In this document: one piece after another, positions 1 through 8,659 of the stretch
How the letters are laid out: each line of letters starts with the position of its first letter
Position numbering within the stretch: the first letter of the stretch is position 1
DNA from: Hyphomicrobiales bacterium
GTDB lineage: Bacteria > Pseudomonadota > Alphaproteobacteria > Rhizobiales > Beijerinckiaceae
Length of the DNA: 38,265 nt
Reading direction: 5' to 3'
Assembly: GCA_026400535.1 (NCBI GenBank)
Contig: JAPLOU010000011.1
Location: forward strand, 1-38,265
The notes under the pieces: model-generated
What the model was told of the DNA's origin: nothing
Databases searched by the model: none
Seen by the model: the letters and a program-made list of their open reading frames with translations, nothing else
Made by a program: the position numbers and the translations under genes

Positions 1-358
<358 letters not shown>

Positions 359-407
359 GAGAGATTTGATAATGGCTGGTCACTGCGTATTGACGGAGTT
401 CACATCA

Positions 408-423
408 GGCTGCTTTCGCAGCC
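408..423 (-). other. GAAA-tetraloop hairpin in 16S leader
   Basis: Read on the rRNA strand, this is a perfect 6-bp stem GGCTGC/GCAGCC closed by the GNRA-type loop GAAA, about 50 nt upstream of the mature 16S 5' end. Such hairpins are common in rRNA precursor leaders and may help folding or processing. That role is inferred; the stem and loop are read directly. Confidence 0.5.
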
Positions 424-529
424 AAATAGTGAGCTCGAAAAACGCTAGACCGCCAATGTCTCATCAATGACTGACCCGAAGGCCAGTCCGCAAGAACATC
501 GCCGTCCACGTTTCTCTTTCTGTCTGCAC

Positions 530-542
530 TTGTCAAAGAGCG
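530..542 (-). promoter_or_regulatory. boxA-like antitermination element in rrn leader
   Basis: The minus strand reads CGCTCTTTGACAA, close to the bacterial boxA consensus TGCTCTTTGACA found in rRNA leaders. There NusB-NusE and partners assemble to prevent premature Rho termination of the rRNA transcript. It lies about 115 nt inside the predicted transcript. The match also contains a TTGACA hexamer, but no suitable -10 follows, so boxA is the better reading. Confidence 0.65.
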
Positions 543-657
543 TCGCTTCAGTGACAACTTTTGCCACATCCCGAAAGTGATTCGGGCTGAGGCAACCGTT
601 TCTCTAGAGAAGCGTTGTCGAGGCGTTGCCGCGTGGCGTCGCCGTCGGTGTGGAGCG

Positions 658-687
658 GATATAGTCGGGGGTGGGTTGAAGTGTCAA
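658..687 (-). promoter_or_regulatory. rrn operon promoter (-35 TTGACA, -10 TATATC)
   Basis: On the minus strand a perfect -35 hexamer TTGACA (687-682) is followed after 18 bp by TATATC (663-658), or after 17 bp by CTATAT. Transcription should begin near 650, giving a leader of about 290 nt before mature 16S. The position, the consensus -35 and the A-rich upstream sequence all fit a strong housekeeping-sigma rRNA promoter. Confidence 0.75.
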
Positions 688-690
688 CAC

Positions 691-724
691 CCATTTTCGA
701 TCTTTTTGCCGATTTTGTATTTTT
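691..724 (-). promoter_or_regulatory. A-tract UP-like element upstream of rrn promoter
   Basis: Directly upstream of the -35 hexamer the minus strand has four A-runs of 4-5 bases (plus-strand T-runs at 694-697, 703-707, 713-716 and 720-724), spaced about 7-10 bp apart. This sits where the RNA polymerase alpha C-terminal domain binds UP elements of rRNA promoters. The sequence contrasts sharply with the GC-rich surroundings. Function is inferred from position and composition. Confidence 0.55.
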
Positions 725-986
725 CTTCATCGCCTTCTTGGCCGCGCGGCATCCGAATGCCCCGTTTGCGGCTTCTGGCGCCTTTTTTCCGCCCGGAACT
801 GCTGATTTGTCGCGCAGGATGGCGCACGCATTGATTATCTCCCGGCATGGGGGCATGCTCTGCGTCGCCTGCCCGCCATCCCGGCGCGACAGGACAACAG
901 GGTTCCGCGAGATATCACGGCTCCAGGGGGCCATCCGTGCCCCTGAGTGATGCGGCAAGTCTGAGGATCGGGAAACCCGACGGATC

Positions 987-3080
987 ATGAACAGCCACGT
1001 GTCGCTCAACATGCCGGGCTCTACCCTGTCGCCGCCGCGCCGGATCGAGTCGGCTGGCCGTGGTCCGGCCATCTATCTTGGCGACGAGCCGGCCATGTCG
1101 ATGACCGGGACGTCGCACCCGGCCGGGGAGCGGCATGGCTTCTCGTTTCGCTGGCTTCTGGCAAGTCTTCTCGTCGGCGTGAGCGGCTCCGCCCTGCTGG
1201 GCGCGGCGATCTATGTGGCGGTCCAAGGCGACACGATTTTCGCCGAACCTCCCGAGATGGCCGCAGCGCCGGCGTCATCCGCAACCAGCCCGGCCGCGCC
1301 TGCGACCCGCAAGAGTGACAGGCTCGTCCAGCAGTCGACCCAGCCGAGCGCCCGTCAGCTCATCCGGGCGCCCTTCACCCAGCGTGTCGGCGACCGCGAG
1401 GTCATCAAGAACAGACCCTTCGTGCGCCTCGCTGCGGGCCTGTCGCTCACATCGGGAACCTACGCTGCCGACATCCCACCGTTCAATCCGCTGAGGCTGT
1501 TTGCCGAAGGGGGGCCGGCGGTGGAGCGGCAGGCCGAGCAGCCGCTTGACGTGCCCGATGCCGATGTGTCGCTGGTCAAGCAGGATCTCGGCCTGATCAC
1601 CTTTGCGGATGAGCCGGGCGGTTTATCCGATGCCGATGTCATCGCCCAGCTTCAGGAGGAGCGCGCCAACCAGGCCGTGGCCGGCCAGCGTGCGGTCCTG
1701 CCGATACCCCCGCAGCTGATGCTGAGCCGCACGCTGCGAACGCCGGGAGAGCCGCTTGGCGGCCCTCTTGCCTATGCCCCTGCTACTCAGACCAGCTTCT
1801 CCAACATCGAGGTGCGCGTCGTCCCCGAGAATGTGACCGAACTCGCCAAGACCCGGCCGAACGCAACCCGCGAGCCGCCGGTCGAAGAGCGGGTCCTGCT
1901 GATCCGCCGCGGCGAAACGCTCGAGGTCGTCCTGCGTACGGCTGGCGCCACTCCAGAGCAGCTGCGCACGCTCGTGACGGCGCTGGGCGGACGCGCCAAG
2001 GTCCAGGCGCTGCCTGAAGGCCAGGTAATCCAGATCATGACGCTCGCCGGGGCCCGGCCGAGCGATCCGCGGCAGCTCGTGCGCGTCTCGCTGGTGACCG
2101 AAGGCCGCGTGGAGCAGATGGCCGCCGTCAACGATCGTGGCAGCTTTGTGCCGGTAACCCTCCTGCGCGAGGAGGATGAACCTCGCCCACGCAGGCCGGC
2201 CCGCGCCGCGCGCCGCGGTGGCGACGAGGAGGAAGAGGATACCGGCAACGAGGGCACTGGCGCACGCCTCTATGACAGCCTTTACGAGACCGCCCTGCGC
2301 TACGAGATGCCGCGTCCACTCATCGACGAGATGGTGCGCATCTTCGCCCATGATCTCGATTTCCAGCGCCGGGTGAGCGGCGGCGACAGCCTCGAGGTGA
2401 TCTTCACGGATGAGGATGACGGCGAAGGCAGCCGGACAGAGCTCCTGTTTGCCGCGCTTTCGGTCGCAGGCGAGACGCGGCGCGTCTATCGCTTCCATGC
2501 TCCCGATGACGGCGTGATCGACTTCTTCGACGAGGAGGGCCGGTCGCTGAAGAAATTCCTGCTGCGCAAGCCGGTGGCCGGTGATGTCGAGATGCGCTCG
2601 GGCTTCGGCATGCGCTACCACCCCATCCTGCGCTACGGAAAGATGCATACCGGCGTCGACTGGGCCAATGGTCGCGTCGGCACCCCGATCATTTCAGCCG
2701 GCCATGGCACCGTGATCAAGGCCGGCTGGGACTCAGGCTATGGCCGCCGGGTCGAGATCCAGCATGCCAATGGCTACGTGACCACCTATTCGCACATGTC
2801 GTCGTTTGGGCGCGGCATCGAAGAAGGTGCGCGCGTGCGCCAAGGTCAGGTGATCGGTACGATCGGTAATACCGGCCTCTCGACCGGACCTCACCTGCAC
2901 TACGAGGTCGTGGTCAACGGCAACTTCGTCAATCCGATGAAGATCCGGCTGCCCCGTGGCCGCGAACTCGATGGACGGATCCTGGCGGAGTTCAGGCGCC
3001 AGCGCGAGGCGATCGACGAGCTGATCGTGCGCGGTGGCGGCTCCCGTGTCGTCGCCCAGCGCGACGTCCGTCAGAACTGA
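987..3080 (+). CDS. M23 family metallopeptidase, Csd3/MepM-like (peptidoglycan endopeptidase)
   Basis: A 697-residue envelope protein. A short cytoplasmic N-terminus is followed by one transmembrane segment at about 53-79, anchoring a long periplasmic part. Residues about 303-330 (RRGETLEVVLRTAG) resemble the LysM-like first domain of Csd3/MepM proteins. A low-complexity Arg/Pro then acidic stretch (GGDEEEEDTG, about 411-420) separates it from a second Csd3-type domain at about 425-525. The C-terminal LytM/M23 domain (about 535-650) has the zinc ligands: H554 and D558 in HTGVD and H638 in HLH (636-638). Family members cut peptide cross-links in peptidoglycan during growth or division. The start at 987 has only a weak ribosome site; M37 (1095) is an alternative that still keeps the membrane anchor. 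It is transcribed away from the rRNA operon. Confidence 0.9.
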   Translation: MNSHVSLNMPGSTLSPPRRIESAGRGPAIYLGDEPAMSMTGTSHPAGERHGFSFRWLLASLLVGVSGSALLGAAIYVAVQGDTIFAEPPEMAAAPASSATSPAAPATRKSDRLVQQSTQPSARQLIRAPFTQRVGDREVIKNRPFVRLAAGLSLTSGTYAADIPPFNPLRLFAEGGPAVERQAEQPLDVPDADVSLVKQDLGLITFADEPGGLSDADVIAQLQEERANQAVAGQRAVLPIPPQLMLSRTLRTPGEPLGGPLAYAPATQTSFSNIEVRVVPENVTELAKTRPNATREPPVEERVLLIRRGETLEVVLRTAGATPEQLRTLVTALGGRAKVQALPEGQVIQIMTLAGARPSDPRQLVRVSLVTEGRVEQMAAVNDRGSFVPVTLLREEDEPRPRRPARAARRGGDEEEEDTGNEGTGARLYDSLYETALRYEMPRPLIDEMVRIFAHDLDFQRRVSGGDSLEVIFTDEDDGEGSRTELLFAALSVAGETRRVYRFHAPDDGVIDFFDEEGRSLKKFLLRKPVAGDVEMRSGFGMRYHPILRYGKMHTGVDWANGRVGTPIISAGHGTVIKAGWDSGYGRRVEIQHANGYVTTYSHMSSFGRGIEEGARVRQGQVIGTIGNTGLSTGPHLHYEVVVNGNFVNPMKIRLPRGRELDGRILAEFRRQREAIDELIVRGGGSRVVAQRDVRQN

Positions 3081-3106
3081 CGCCGGATCAGGACAGATTC
3101 CACCCC

Positions 3107-4027
3107 ATGCTGGCCTTGATCCTGATTGTCCTGCCCGTTTTTGTCCTGATCGGCGTCGGCTATGCGGCCCGCCGCTCGAACCTCGTCAGCAACCGCACGG
3201 GAGACGGACTTTCGGAGTTCGTCTTCACACTGGCTGTGCCGTGCCTTTTGTTCCGCACCCTCGCCAGGGCCGAAATCCCGGCCGTCCAGCCCTGGGGTTA
3301 CTGGATCTCCTACTTCTCCGGCGTGGTGATCTGCTGGACGCTGGCCATGTTGATCGCGACCCGGGTCTTCCGCCGCTCGGGGCCTGCCTCGGTGGCCTGC
3401 GGATTTGCGGCAGCCCAGTCGAACACGGTACTGGTCGGCATCCCCATCATTCTGAAGGCCTTTGGCGAGGCTGGCACAGTTCCATTGGCGCTGCTTCTGG
3501 CGGTCCACTTGCCCGTGACCATGACGGCGGCAACCGTGCTGGCGGAGGGACGCAAGACGTCGGCCCGGGCGATTGCCCGCAAACTGTTGACCCATCCCAT
3601 CATCATCGGAATCCTGCTTGGCACAGCCTTCCGGCCCTTCGCCGCCGAAGCCCCGGCACTGCTCTGGATGGTCGTCGACATGCTCGCCGAAACAGCCGTC
3701 CCCTGCGCCCTCGTCACGCTGGGGATCGCCCTGTGCCGCTACGGACTTGAAAGCGGTCTGAAACTGCCCCTGATCCTGAGCGCCCTCAAGCTTGTGCTGC
3801 ACCCGCTGATTGTTTTCGTCCTGATCACAACCGTCTTCACGATGCCGCCGGCATGGGCCGGCGTGGCGGTGATGTTCGCAGCCTGTCCCTGCGGCATCAA
3901 CGCCTATCTCTTCGCGGAACGTTATCGCGACGGCATGGCAGAGGCCTCGACGGCGATTGCCATGTCGACGCTGTTCGCGATGCTGACCATGGTGCTGTGG
4001 CTCGGCGTTCTCGGCATTCAGACCTGA
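3107..4027 (+). CDS. AEC (auxin efflux carrier) family transporter
   Basis: A 306-residue, strongly hydrophobic protein with about ten predicted membrane segments, the usual length and pattern of the AEC/YfdV family. Recognisable features are the N-terminal hydrophobic stretch ending in GVGYAARR and the C-terminal half with PCGINAYLFAERY. AEC members carry organic anions such as malate or malonate, or amphipathic acids; the substrate here cannot be read from the sequence. The gene begins 26 bases after the M23 peptidase and may be cotranscribed with it. Its last 10 bases overlap the convergent gluQ gene. Confidence 0.85.
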   Translation: MLALILIVLPVFVLIGVGYAARRSNLVSNRTGDGLSEFVFTLAVPCLLFRTLARAEIPAVQPWGYWISYFSGVVICWTLAMLIATRVFRRSGPASVACGFAAAQSNTVLVGIPIILKAFGEAGTVPLALLLAVHLPVTMTAATVLAEGRKTSARAIARKLLTHPIIIGILLGTAFRPFAAEAPALLWMVVDMLAETAVPCALVTLGIALCRYGLESGLKLPLILSALKLVLHPLIVFVLITTVFTMPPAWAGVAVMFAACPCGINAYLFAERYRDGMAEASTAIAMSTLFAMLTMVLWLGVLGIQT

Positions 4028-4854
4028 GCGAAGCCCAGGCGCGTGCGAATCATGGCCGGCGTCTCGCCTGCGGCCCTGAGATCGGCCAACGCCGTCGAGC
4101 CCCGGCTCTTGGCAAGCTTCTCGTCCGTGTCATCGCGAATCAGCACGTGGAACTGATAGAGCGGCGTCGGCAGCCCCAGCAGCGCCTGCAGCAGGACATG
4201 GATATCCGTCTGGGCTTCCAGATCCTGGCCACGCACGACATGGCTCACAGCCTGGAGCGCATCGTCCACGACCACGGACAGGTGATAGCTGGTCGGCGTC
4301 TCCTTGCGCGCCAGCACGACATCGCCCCAGCGCCCTGGCCGCACGGTGACCTCCTCGACCCGTCCGTCTGACCAGAAACGCTGATAGCTGAGGGCCCGCC
4401 CGCACTGCTCAAGCGCCTTCGCCATGTCGAGCCGCGTCGCCAGGGCGTCGGGACCGGGCGCAACCAGCCGGCAGGTGCCGGGATAGAGGAGCGCACCGTC
4501 CGGATTGCGCAAGGGCGGATCCGCCGCTGCCGCCTTGATGGCCGAGCGCGAGCAATTGCATGGATAGAGCAGGCCCATGGCGTCGAGTTGCAGCAAGGCC
4601 GCGCGGTAGTTGTCCATATGCTCCGATTGCCGCCGCACGTCCGGCTCGAAAGCAACCCCGAGCCAGCGCAGGTCCTTCAGGATAGCCGCCTCGTAGGCGG
4701 GGCGGCATCGTGTCGGGTCGATGTCCTCGATGCGCAGCAGGAGCCGCCCGCCAAGCCGGCGCGCCTCGGCCTCATTCTGGAGCGCGCTGTAGGCGTGCCC
4801 CAGATGCAGCCGTCCGTTCGGGCTCGGTGCAAAACGCAAAACGGGTGGCGACAT
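4018..4854 (-). CDS. gluQ: Glutamyl-Q tRNA(Asp) synthetase
   Basis: A 278-residue truncated class I aminoacyl-tRNA synthetase that activates glutamate without tRNA and attaches it to queuosine at position 34 of tRNA(Asp). The HIGH signature is HLGH (residues 17-20) in FAPSPNGRLHLGH and the KMSKS counterpart is KLAKS (about 246-250). A zinc-site pattern C99-x-C101...Y124-x3-C128 matches GluQ-RS. The anticodon-binding domain of GltX is absent, as expected. The ATG at 4854 is chosen because AGGA lies 6 bases upstream; a TTG two codons earlier is less likely. It is divergent from the glycosylase gene (65-base gap) and overlaps the AEC gene by 10 bases. Confidence 0.93.
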   Translation of the reverse strand: MSPPVLRFAPSPNGRLHLGHAYSALQNEAEARRLGGRLLLRIEDIDPTRCRPAYEAAILKDLRWLGVAFEPDVRRQSEHMDNYRAALLQLDAMGLLYPCNCSRSAIKAAAADPPLRNPDGALLYPGTCRLVAPGPDALATRLDMAKALEQCGRALSYQRFWSDGRVEEVTVRPGRWGDVVLARKETPTSYHLSVVVDDALQAVSHVVRGQDLEAQTDIHVLLQALLGLPTPLYQFHVLIRDDTDEKLAKSRGSTALADLRAAGETPAMIRTRLGFAQV

Positions 4855-4919
4855 CGGCAATCCTGTGATTCGCGGTCCGTTGACTTATAGGGGAAAGCCG
4901 GATCGAACAGGGTGCTCCA

Positions 4920-5564
4920 ATGCAGCGGCGGATCGAGACAGATGACGACATCGGGGCCGGCCTCGAGCACCTTGTTGCAATCGAACCCCGGTTCAGGCCG
5001 ATGATCGACGCCGCAGGGACGGTCCCCCTGCGCCGGACGGAAGCAGGCTTTGCCGGGCTCTGCCGCATCGTCGTGGCGCAGCAGGTGTCGGTTGCATCGG
5101 CAAAGGCCATCTGGGGACGCGTCCAGGCGCGCTTTCCCGCGCTCGGCCATGGCGACATCGCGGCCGCCTCCCAAGCGGATCTGCGCGCCTGCGGCCTGTC
5201 GGGCCCGAAGATCAGGACCTTCCAGGCCCTTGCCGGAGCCACAGCCTCCGGTGGCCTCGACTTTTCAGCCCTTGCGGCGGCCGACGCCGCCACGGTCCAT
5301 GCGGCCATGACCGCCATCAAGGGCATCGGCCCCTGGACGACCGACATCTATCTCATGTTCGGCCTTGGCCACGCCGACGCCTTCGCGCCCGGCGATCTCG
5401 CCCTGCGCGAAGCAGTCCGGATCGGCTTCGGCCTTGGGGCGCGGCCATCGACGAAGCAATTCGCCGTGATGGCGGAAGCATGGTCCCCCTGGCGGGCCGT
5501 CGCCGCACGCCTGCTCTGGGCCTACTATGCCGCCGCCAAACAGCGCGATGGTGTTGGCCTTTAG
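4920..5564 (+). CDS. DNA-3-methyladenine glycosylase II (AlkA/HhH-GPD family)
   Basis: A 214-residue HhH-GPD DNA glycosylase that would excise alkylated purines in base-excision repair. The helix-hairpin-helix (AIKGIGPWTTDIYL, about 132-145) is followed by DAFAPGDLAL, in which D159 matches the catalytic Asp of AlkA. The upstream motif VVAQQVSVASA (about 51-61) is also typical. It lacks the extra N-terminal domain of Escherichia coli AlkA, as is common in alphaproteobacteria, and has no iron-sulfur cysteine loop. It is a single gene between divergent gluQ and a convergent aldolase gene (14-base gap). Confidence 0.9.
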   Translation: MQRRIETDDDIGAGLEHLVAIEPRFRPMIDAAGTVPLRRTEAGFAGLCRIVVAQQVSVASAKAIWGRVQARFPALGHGDIAAASQADLRACGLSGPKIRTFQALAGATASGGLDFSALAAADAATVHAAMTAIKGIGPWTTDIYLMFGLGHADAFAPGDLALREAVRIGFGLGARPSTKQFAVMAEAWSPWRAVAARLLWAYYAAAKQRDGVGL

Positions 5565-5578
5565 AGACGCAGCTCAGT

Positions 5579-6382
5579 TCAGTAGCTCTTGGCGCTGGCC
5601 GGCATGGCTACGCCCCGCGCCGCCGCAAGCTCGGCCTTGGCGGCATTGCGCAGAAGCACCTGATCGGTCGCGATCGAGCTCATCTGGAAGCCACGCCCGA
5701 TCATTTCGGCCGCGCGCGCCCCGGTCATCGAAAAGCAGCTGGCAATCTTGCCATGGGCCTTGCAGCGGGCCGCGACATGGGTGAGCGCCTTGTCCACATC
5801 GGGATGGAACTGATCGACATGTGCGCCGTTTGACAAGGCGATCGACAGATCGGATGGGCCGACAAACACCCCATCGATGCCCGGCACGCTCAGGATATCA
5901 TCCAGGATGTCGAGCGCCTCGCGGGTTTCCACCATCGCCAGCGCCAGCGTGATCTCATTCGCCGCCTTGAGATAATCCCCCATCTGCAACCCGGTCAGGC
6001 CCGTGGCACGATACGGTCCCCAGCTGCGCTCGCCCATCGCAGGATACTTGCAGGCGGCGGCGAACTTCCTGGCGTCATCGAGCGTGTTGATCATCGGGGC
6101 CACGATGCCGACCGCCCCCGCATCGAGCATGCGCGACGCCATGGCGAAATCACCGACAGGCGGGCGCACGAAAGCGGTCTTGCCCGCCACGGCCGCCGCT
6201 CCGATCGCGAGAATGGCCGATTGTGTGCTGTGCAGGCCATGCTGCATGTCGATCACAGCGGTGTCGAACCCGTCGCGCATCAGGCTTTCGGTCACGAGCG
6301 GCTCGGTCAGGCCGATAAAGGCCGCATAGGCCGGATGGCCAGCCCGAAGCGAGGCAGCAAAGCTGGTGAAAATGTTCGACAT
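5579..6382 (-). CDS. HpcH/HpaI aldolase family protein
   Basis: A 267-residue class II-type TIM-barrel aldolase of the HpcH/HpaI (2,4-dihydroxyhept-2-ene-1,7-dioate aldolase-like) family. These enzymes reversibly cleave 4-hydroxy-2-oxo acids to pyruvate or a related oxoacid plus an aldehyde, using a divalent metal. Visible motifs are IDMQHG (metal and base region), VRPP, GVFVGPSDLS and a C-terminal Gly-rich loop. The start is set at ATG 6382, with GGGGGA about 6 bases upstream; an upstream extension to 6433 has no support. The substrate is unknown. It follows the DUF1476 gene on the same strand but is separated from it by a strong terminator, so it probably has its own promoter. Confidence 0.85.
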   Translation of the reverse strand: MSNIFTSFAASLRAGHPAYAAFIGLTEPLVTESLMRDGFDTAVIDMQHGLHSTQSAILAIGAAAVAGKTAFVRPPVGDFAMASRMLDAGAVGIVAPMINTLDDARKFAAACKYPAMGERSWGPYRATGLTGLQMGDYLKAANEITLALAMVETREALDILDDILSVPGIDGVFVGPSDLSIALSNGAHVDQFHPDVDKALTHVAARCKAHGKIASCFSMTGARAAEMIGRGFQMSSIATDQVLLRNAAKAELAAARGVAMPASAKSY

Positions 6383-6431
6383 GGCGGATCCCCCGGAATT
6401 GTTCCTTGCGCCCATCAAAGCAGCATGCCGC

Positions 6432-6464
6432 ACAAAAGAAAACGCCCGGCACGGGACCGGGCGT
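6432..6464 (-). terminator. Intrinsic terminator after the DUF1476 gene
   Basis: The minus strand holds a perfect 8-bp stem, ACGCCCGG/CCGGGCGT (6464-6457 with 6449-6442) and a 7-base loop, followed at once by TTTTCTTTTG. This is a textbook Rho-independent terminator for the leftward DUF1476 transcript, placed about 32 bases after its stop codon. Confidence 0.9.
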
Positions 6465-6495
6465 CATGCGTTCCAGACGGAGCGGGGCGAGCTGG

Positions 6496-6819
6496 TCAGC
6501 CCTTCGCCTTGATCTCCTCGATAGCTTTCGCCATCAGCTCGTCCATGGTGCGGCGGATCTGGTGATCGCTTTGCGCGACGCCGGCAGCGGCAAGATCGGC
6601 CTTGATCTTGCGCATCACGTCATCATCGCCAGCCTCCTCGAAGTCGGCCATCACGACGGACTTCGCATAGGCCTCGGCGTCGGCTCCTGCCTTGCCCATC
6701 AGATCCGCAGCCCACAGGCCCACCATCTTGTTGCGGCGGGCGGAGGCCTTGAACAGCAGCTCCTCGTCATGGGCAAACTTTTTCTCGAAGGCATCCTTGC
6801 GGTCATCCATGCCAGCCAT
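6496..6819 (-). CDS. DUF1476 domain protein (ATP synthase zeta-subunit type)
   Basis: A 107-residue, charged, all-helical protein beginning MAGMDDRKDAFEKKFAHDEE and matching DUF1476 along its full length. In Paracoccus and relatives this family is the zeta subunit, a natural inhibitor of F1Fo-ATP synthase whose N-terminal segment inserts into F1. Here the N-terminal FEKKFAHDEE segment is present, but inhibition in this organism is inferred from the family. The ATG at 6819 has AGGAG 8 bases upstream; a longer frame reaching 7206 is rejected. No other ATP synthase gene is nearby. The gene stands alone with its own terminator, facing away from purC. Confidence 0.9.
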   Translation of the reverse strand: MAGMDDRKDAFEKKFAHDEELLFKASARRNKMVGLWAADLMGKAGADAEAYAKSVVMADFEEAGDDDVMRKIKADLAAAGVAQSDHQIRRTMDELMAKAIEEIKAKG

Positions 6820-7186
6820 GGCGAAACTCCTGAGCAGAGAAGGGAGAGCCGTACGGCGAAGCGCTGGCCCGTGAACGCGATATAGGGGGACCCGCATGGT
6901 TTCGCCAGCACGAGAATCACCACCCCGGCGTCCGATCCGCCAAAAATCTTGCACTTGCGGGATGAAACCGCCATATGGGCGAGGATCAGTGGACAGTCCG
7001 GCCCGTCCGGACAATCCGCATTGTAGCGTGTTGCCCGTTCGACTAGCTTCTCTGTTCGTGGAGATGGTGCGCGTCAATGACCGGGCAACCAAGTTCCAGC
7101 CGACGCTGCGCCTGCCGCAGCCTGAGGCCCTGCTCTGTAAGGAGCGTCGCTTCGCCATGGATATCCTCAAACCGCGGGTTTTTCCG
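6820..7186. other. Intergenic region between DUF1476 gene and purC
   Basis: A 367-base divergent spacer. Plus-strand candidates for a purC promoter are TTGCAC (6949) with CATATG 17 bp later, and TTGTAG (7021) with TAGCTT 17 bp later; both are mediocre. An open frame runs through from 6896 into purC, but its translation does not resemble PurC until position 7187. I see no recognisable riboswitch or stable terminator. Confidence 0.4.
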
Positions 7187-7951
7187 ATGAATCGTCGCCG
7201 TCGCATCTACGAGGGCAAGGCCAAGGTCCTTTACGAAGGCCCCGAACCTGGCACGCTGATCCAGCATTTCAAGGATGATGCAACCGCGTTCAACGCCCAG
7301 AAGCACGAGGTCATCGACGGCAAGGGCGTGCTCAACAACCGCATCAGCGAATTCATGTTCCAGAACCTGAACGACATTGGCGTGCCGACCCATTTCATCC
7401 GCAGGCTGAACATGCGCGAGCAGCTGATTCGCGAGGTCGAAATCATTCCGCTGGAGGTCGTGGTTCGCAACATCGCGGCCGGTTCGCTCTCCAAGAAGCT
7501 CGGCATCGAGGAGGGCACGCAGCTGCCGCGCTCGATCATCGAATTCTATTACAAGAATGACGCGCTCGGCGATCCGATGGTGTCCGAGGAGCACATCACG
7601 GCCTTCGGCTGGGCCACGCCGCAGGAGATCGACGACATCATGGCTCTCGCCATTCGCGTCAACGACTTCCTGTCGGGCCTGTTCCTCGGCGCCGGCATTC
7701 GCCTTGTCGATTTCAAGATCGAATGTGGCAGGCTTTGGGAGGGTGAGATGATGCGTATCGTCATCGCCGACGAGATCAGCCCTGATTCGTGCCGCCTGTG
7801 GGACATCAAGACCAAGGACAAGATGGACAAGGACCGCTTCCGGATGGATCTCGGCGGTCTGATCGAGGCCTATACGGAAGTTGCCCGTCGGCTCGGCATC
7901 ATCGTGGAGGGCGAGCGCCCGGCGTCAAACGGCCCGCGCCTGGTGCAGTGA
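7187..7951 (+). CDS. purC: Phosphoribosylaminoimidazole-succinocarboxamide synthase
   Basis: A 254-residue SAICAR synthetase, which ligates aspartate to CAIR with ATP in de novo purine synthesis. Motifs seen include [20 protein letters not shown] at the start (ATP-site loop), DDATAFN, the hallmark [13 protein letters not shown] segment ([15 protein letters not shown]) and [12 protein letters not shown]. Start 7187 matches the family's usual N-terminus. ATG 7157 would add ten residues and has AAGGAG 12 bases upstream, so it cannot be excluded. The stop overlaps the GTG of the next gene (GTGA), which implies translational coupling. It is the first gene of a purC-lipoprotein-purS-purQ operon. 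Confidence 0.95.
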   Translation: MNRRRRIYEGKAKVLYEGPEPGTLIQHFKDDATAFNAQKHEVIDGKGVLNNRISEFMFQNLNDIGVPTHFIRRLNMREQLIREVEIIPLEVVVRNIAAGSLSKKLGIEEGTQLPRSIIEFYYKNDALGDPMVSEEHITAFGWATPQEIDDIMALAIRVNDFLSGLFLGAGIRLVDFKIECGRLWEGEMMRIVIADEISPDSCRLWDIKTKDKMDKDRFRMDLGGLIEAYTEVARRLGIIVEGERPASNGPRLVQ

Positions 7952-8535
7952 CGGCGGCAAAGCACGCCTTGGTTCGGGAGCCGCTGCGCCAGCGCGCCGG
8001 CGCCCGTTTCCGGTTCGGGCTGTCTCTGGCGGCGCTCCTGCTGCTGCCAAGCTGCGGGCTGTTGCCACCCTTGAACTACAATGTCACGACCTTGCCGTTC
8101 ACGGCGGAGCAGGGCTGGGTCCAGTTGCCCACCCGGCGCTGGTTGCTCAATCCGGGCATTGATCTCGACATCGCCCTGTTCTGCCCGGCTCAGACCTGCG
8201 CCGGGGAGCAGTCTTTCGTGGCGCGCTTCGAACTCAGCGGCCGCGAAGCAGGCTTCGCTGATCTTCTAGCCCGGGACCCTGGGCAGGCCCTGTCGGCAAC
8301 GAGCCCCACCACGCCGCGCCGCGACAGCCAGCGGATCAGCCGACAGCATGTGACGCCCCTCGCGGTTGCCGGCTGGGCCGGCGGCAGCCTTTCGATCCAC
8401 TCGCGCAAGACCGGTTCGGCAACAGCGGAGGTCGCGGTCATGGCCAGGCGCGAGGGCGCACGCGCTTTTGTCATGATGGCCGTCGCGCCGACGCGGGCCG
8501 CTGCCATCCGGCGCGTTGCACAGGCGGCCGAGTGA
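7948..8535 (+). CDS. Predicted lipoprotein of unknown function within the purine operon
   Basis: A 195-residue protein that I do not recognise. A long basic N-terminus (about 1-23) leads into a hydrophobic core ([12 protein letters not shown]) with a lipobox-like Cys at 36, although Pro precedes the Ser. This suggests lipidation and export. The mature part looks like a small beta-rich periplasmic domain; it has a Cys pair near CPAQTC and ends in an Ala/Arg-rich helix. The GTG start at 7948 overlaps the purC stop as GTGA, and no ATG occurs early in the frame. A TTG at 7969 is an alternative. Its place between purC and purS is odd for an envelope protein and may reflect shared growth-linked expression rather than a role in purine synthesis. 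Confidence 0.7.
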   Translation: MTAAKHALVREPLRQRAGARFRFGLSLAALLLLPSCGLLPPLNYNVTTLPFTAEQGWVQLPTRRWLLNPGIDLDIALFCPAQTCAGEQSFVARFELSGREAGFADLLARDPGQALSATSPTTPRRDSQRISRQHVTPLAVAGWAGGSLSIHSRKTGSATAEVAVMARREGARAFVMMAVAPTRAAAIRRVAQAAE

Positions 8536-8659
8536 GCAGGACCACAGTTTTCCCGCTGCGGAGGCCCGCCACGCCCTTGCCTTGGCCAGCGCAATCCGCT
8601 TTGACGGATCGGTTTTGCAGCAGCGGCCCCTGGGCACGCCTCGCCGTCGGAGAGACATG

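Larger units (their letters stand above)
359..986. other. Divergent intergenic region: rrn leader and promoter, M23 peptidase upstream region
   Basis: This 628-base stretch holds no convincing protein gene. On the minus strand it carries the 16S leader (about 359-650) with a hairpin and a boxA-like antitermination site, then a consensus rrn promoter and an A-rich upstream element. The stretch from about 730 to 986 must also hold the plus-strand promoter of the M23 peptidase gene, but I see no hexamer pair good enough to mark. Short open frames here lack ribosome sites and recognisable products. Confidence 0.7.

Noticed and set aside
6896..7186. N-terminal extension of PurC
   Set aside because: The frame is open but the translation has no PurC similarity before [10 protein letters not shown]; most probably untranslated. 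ATG 7157 remains a minor alternative.
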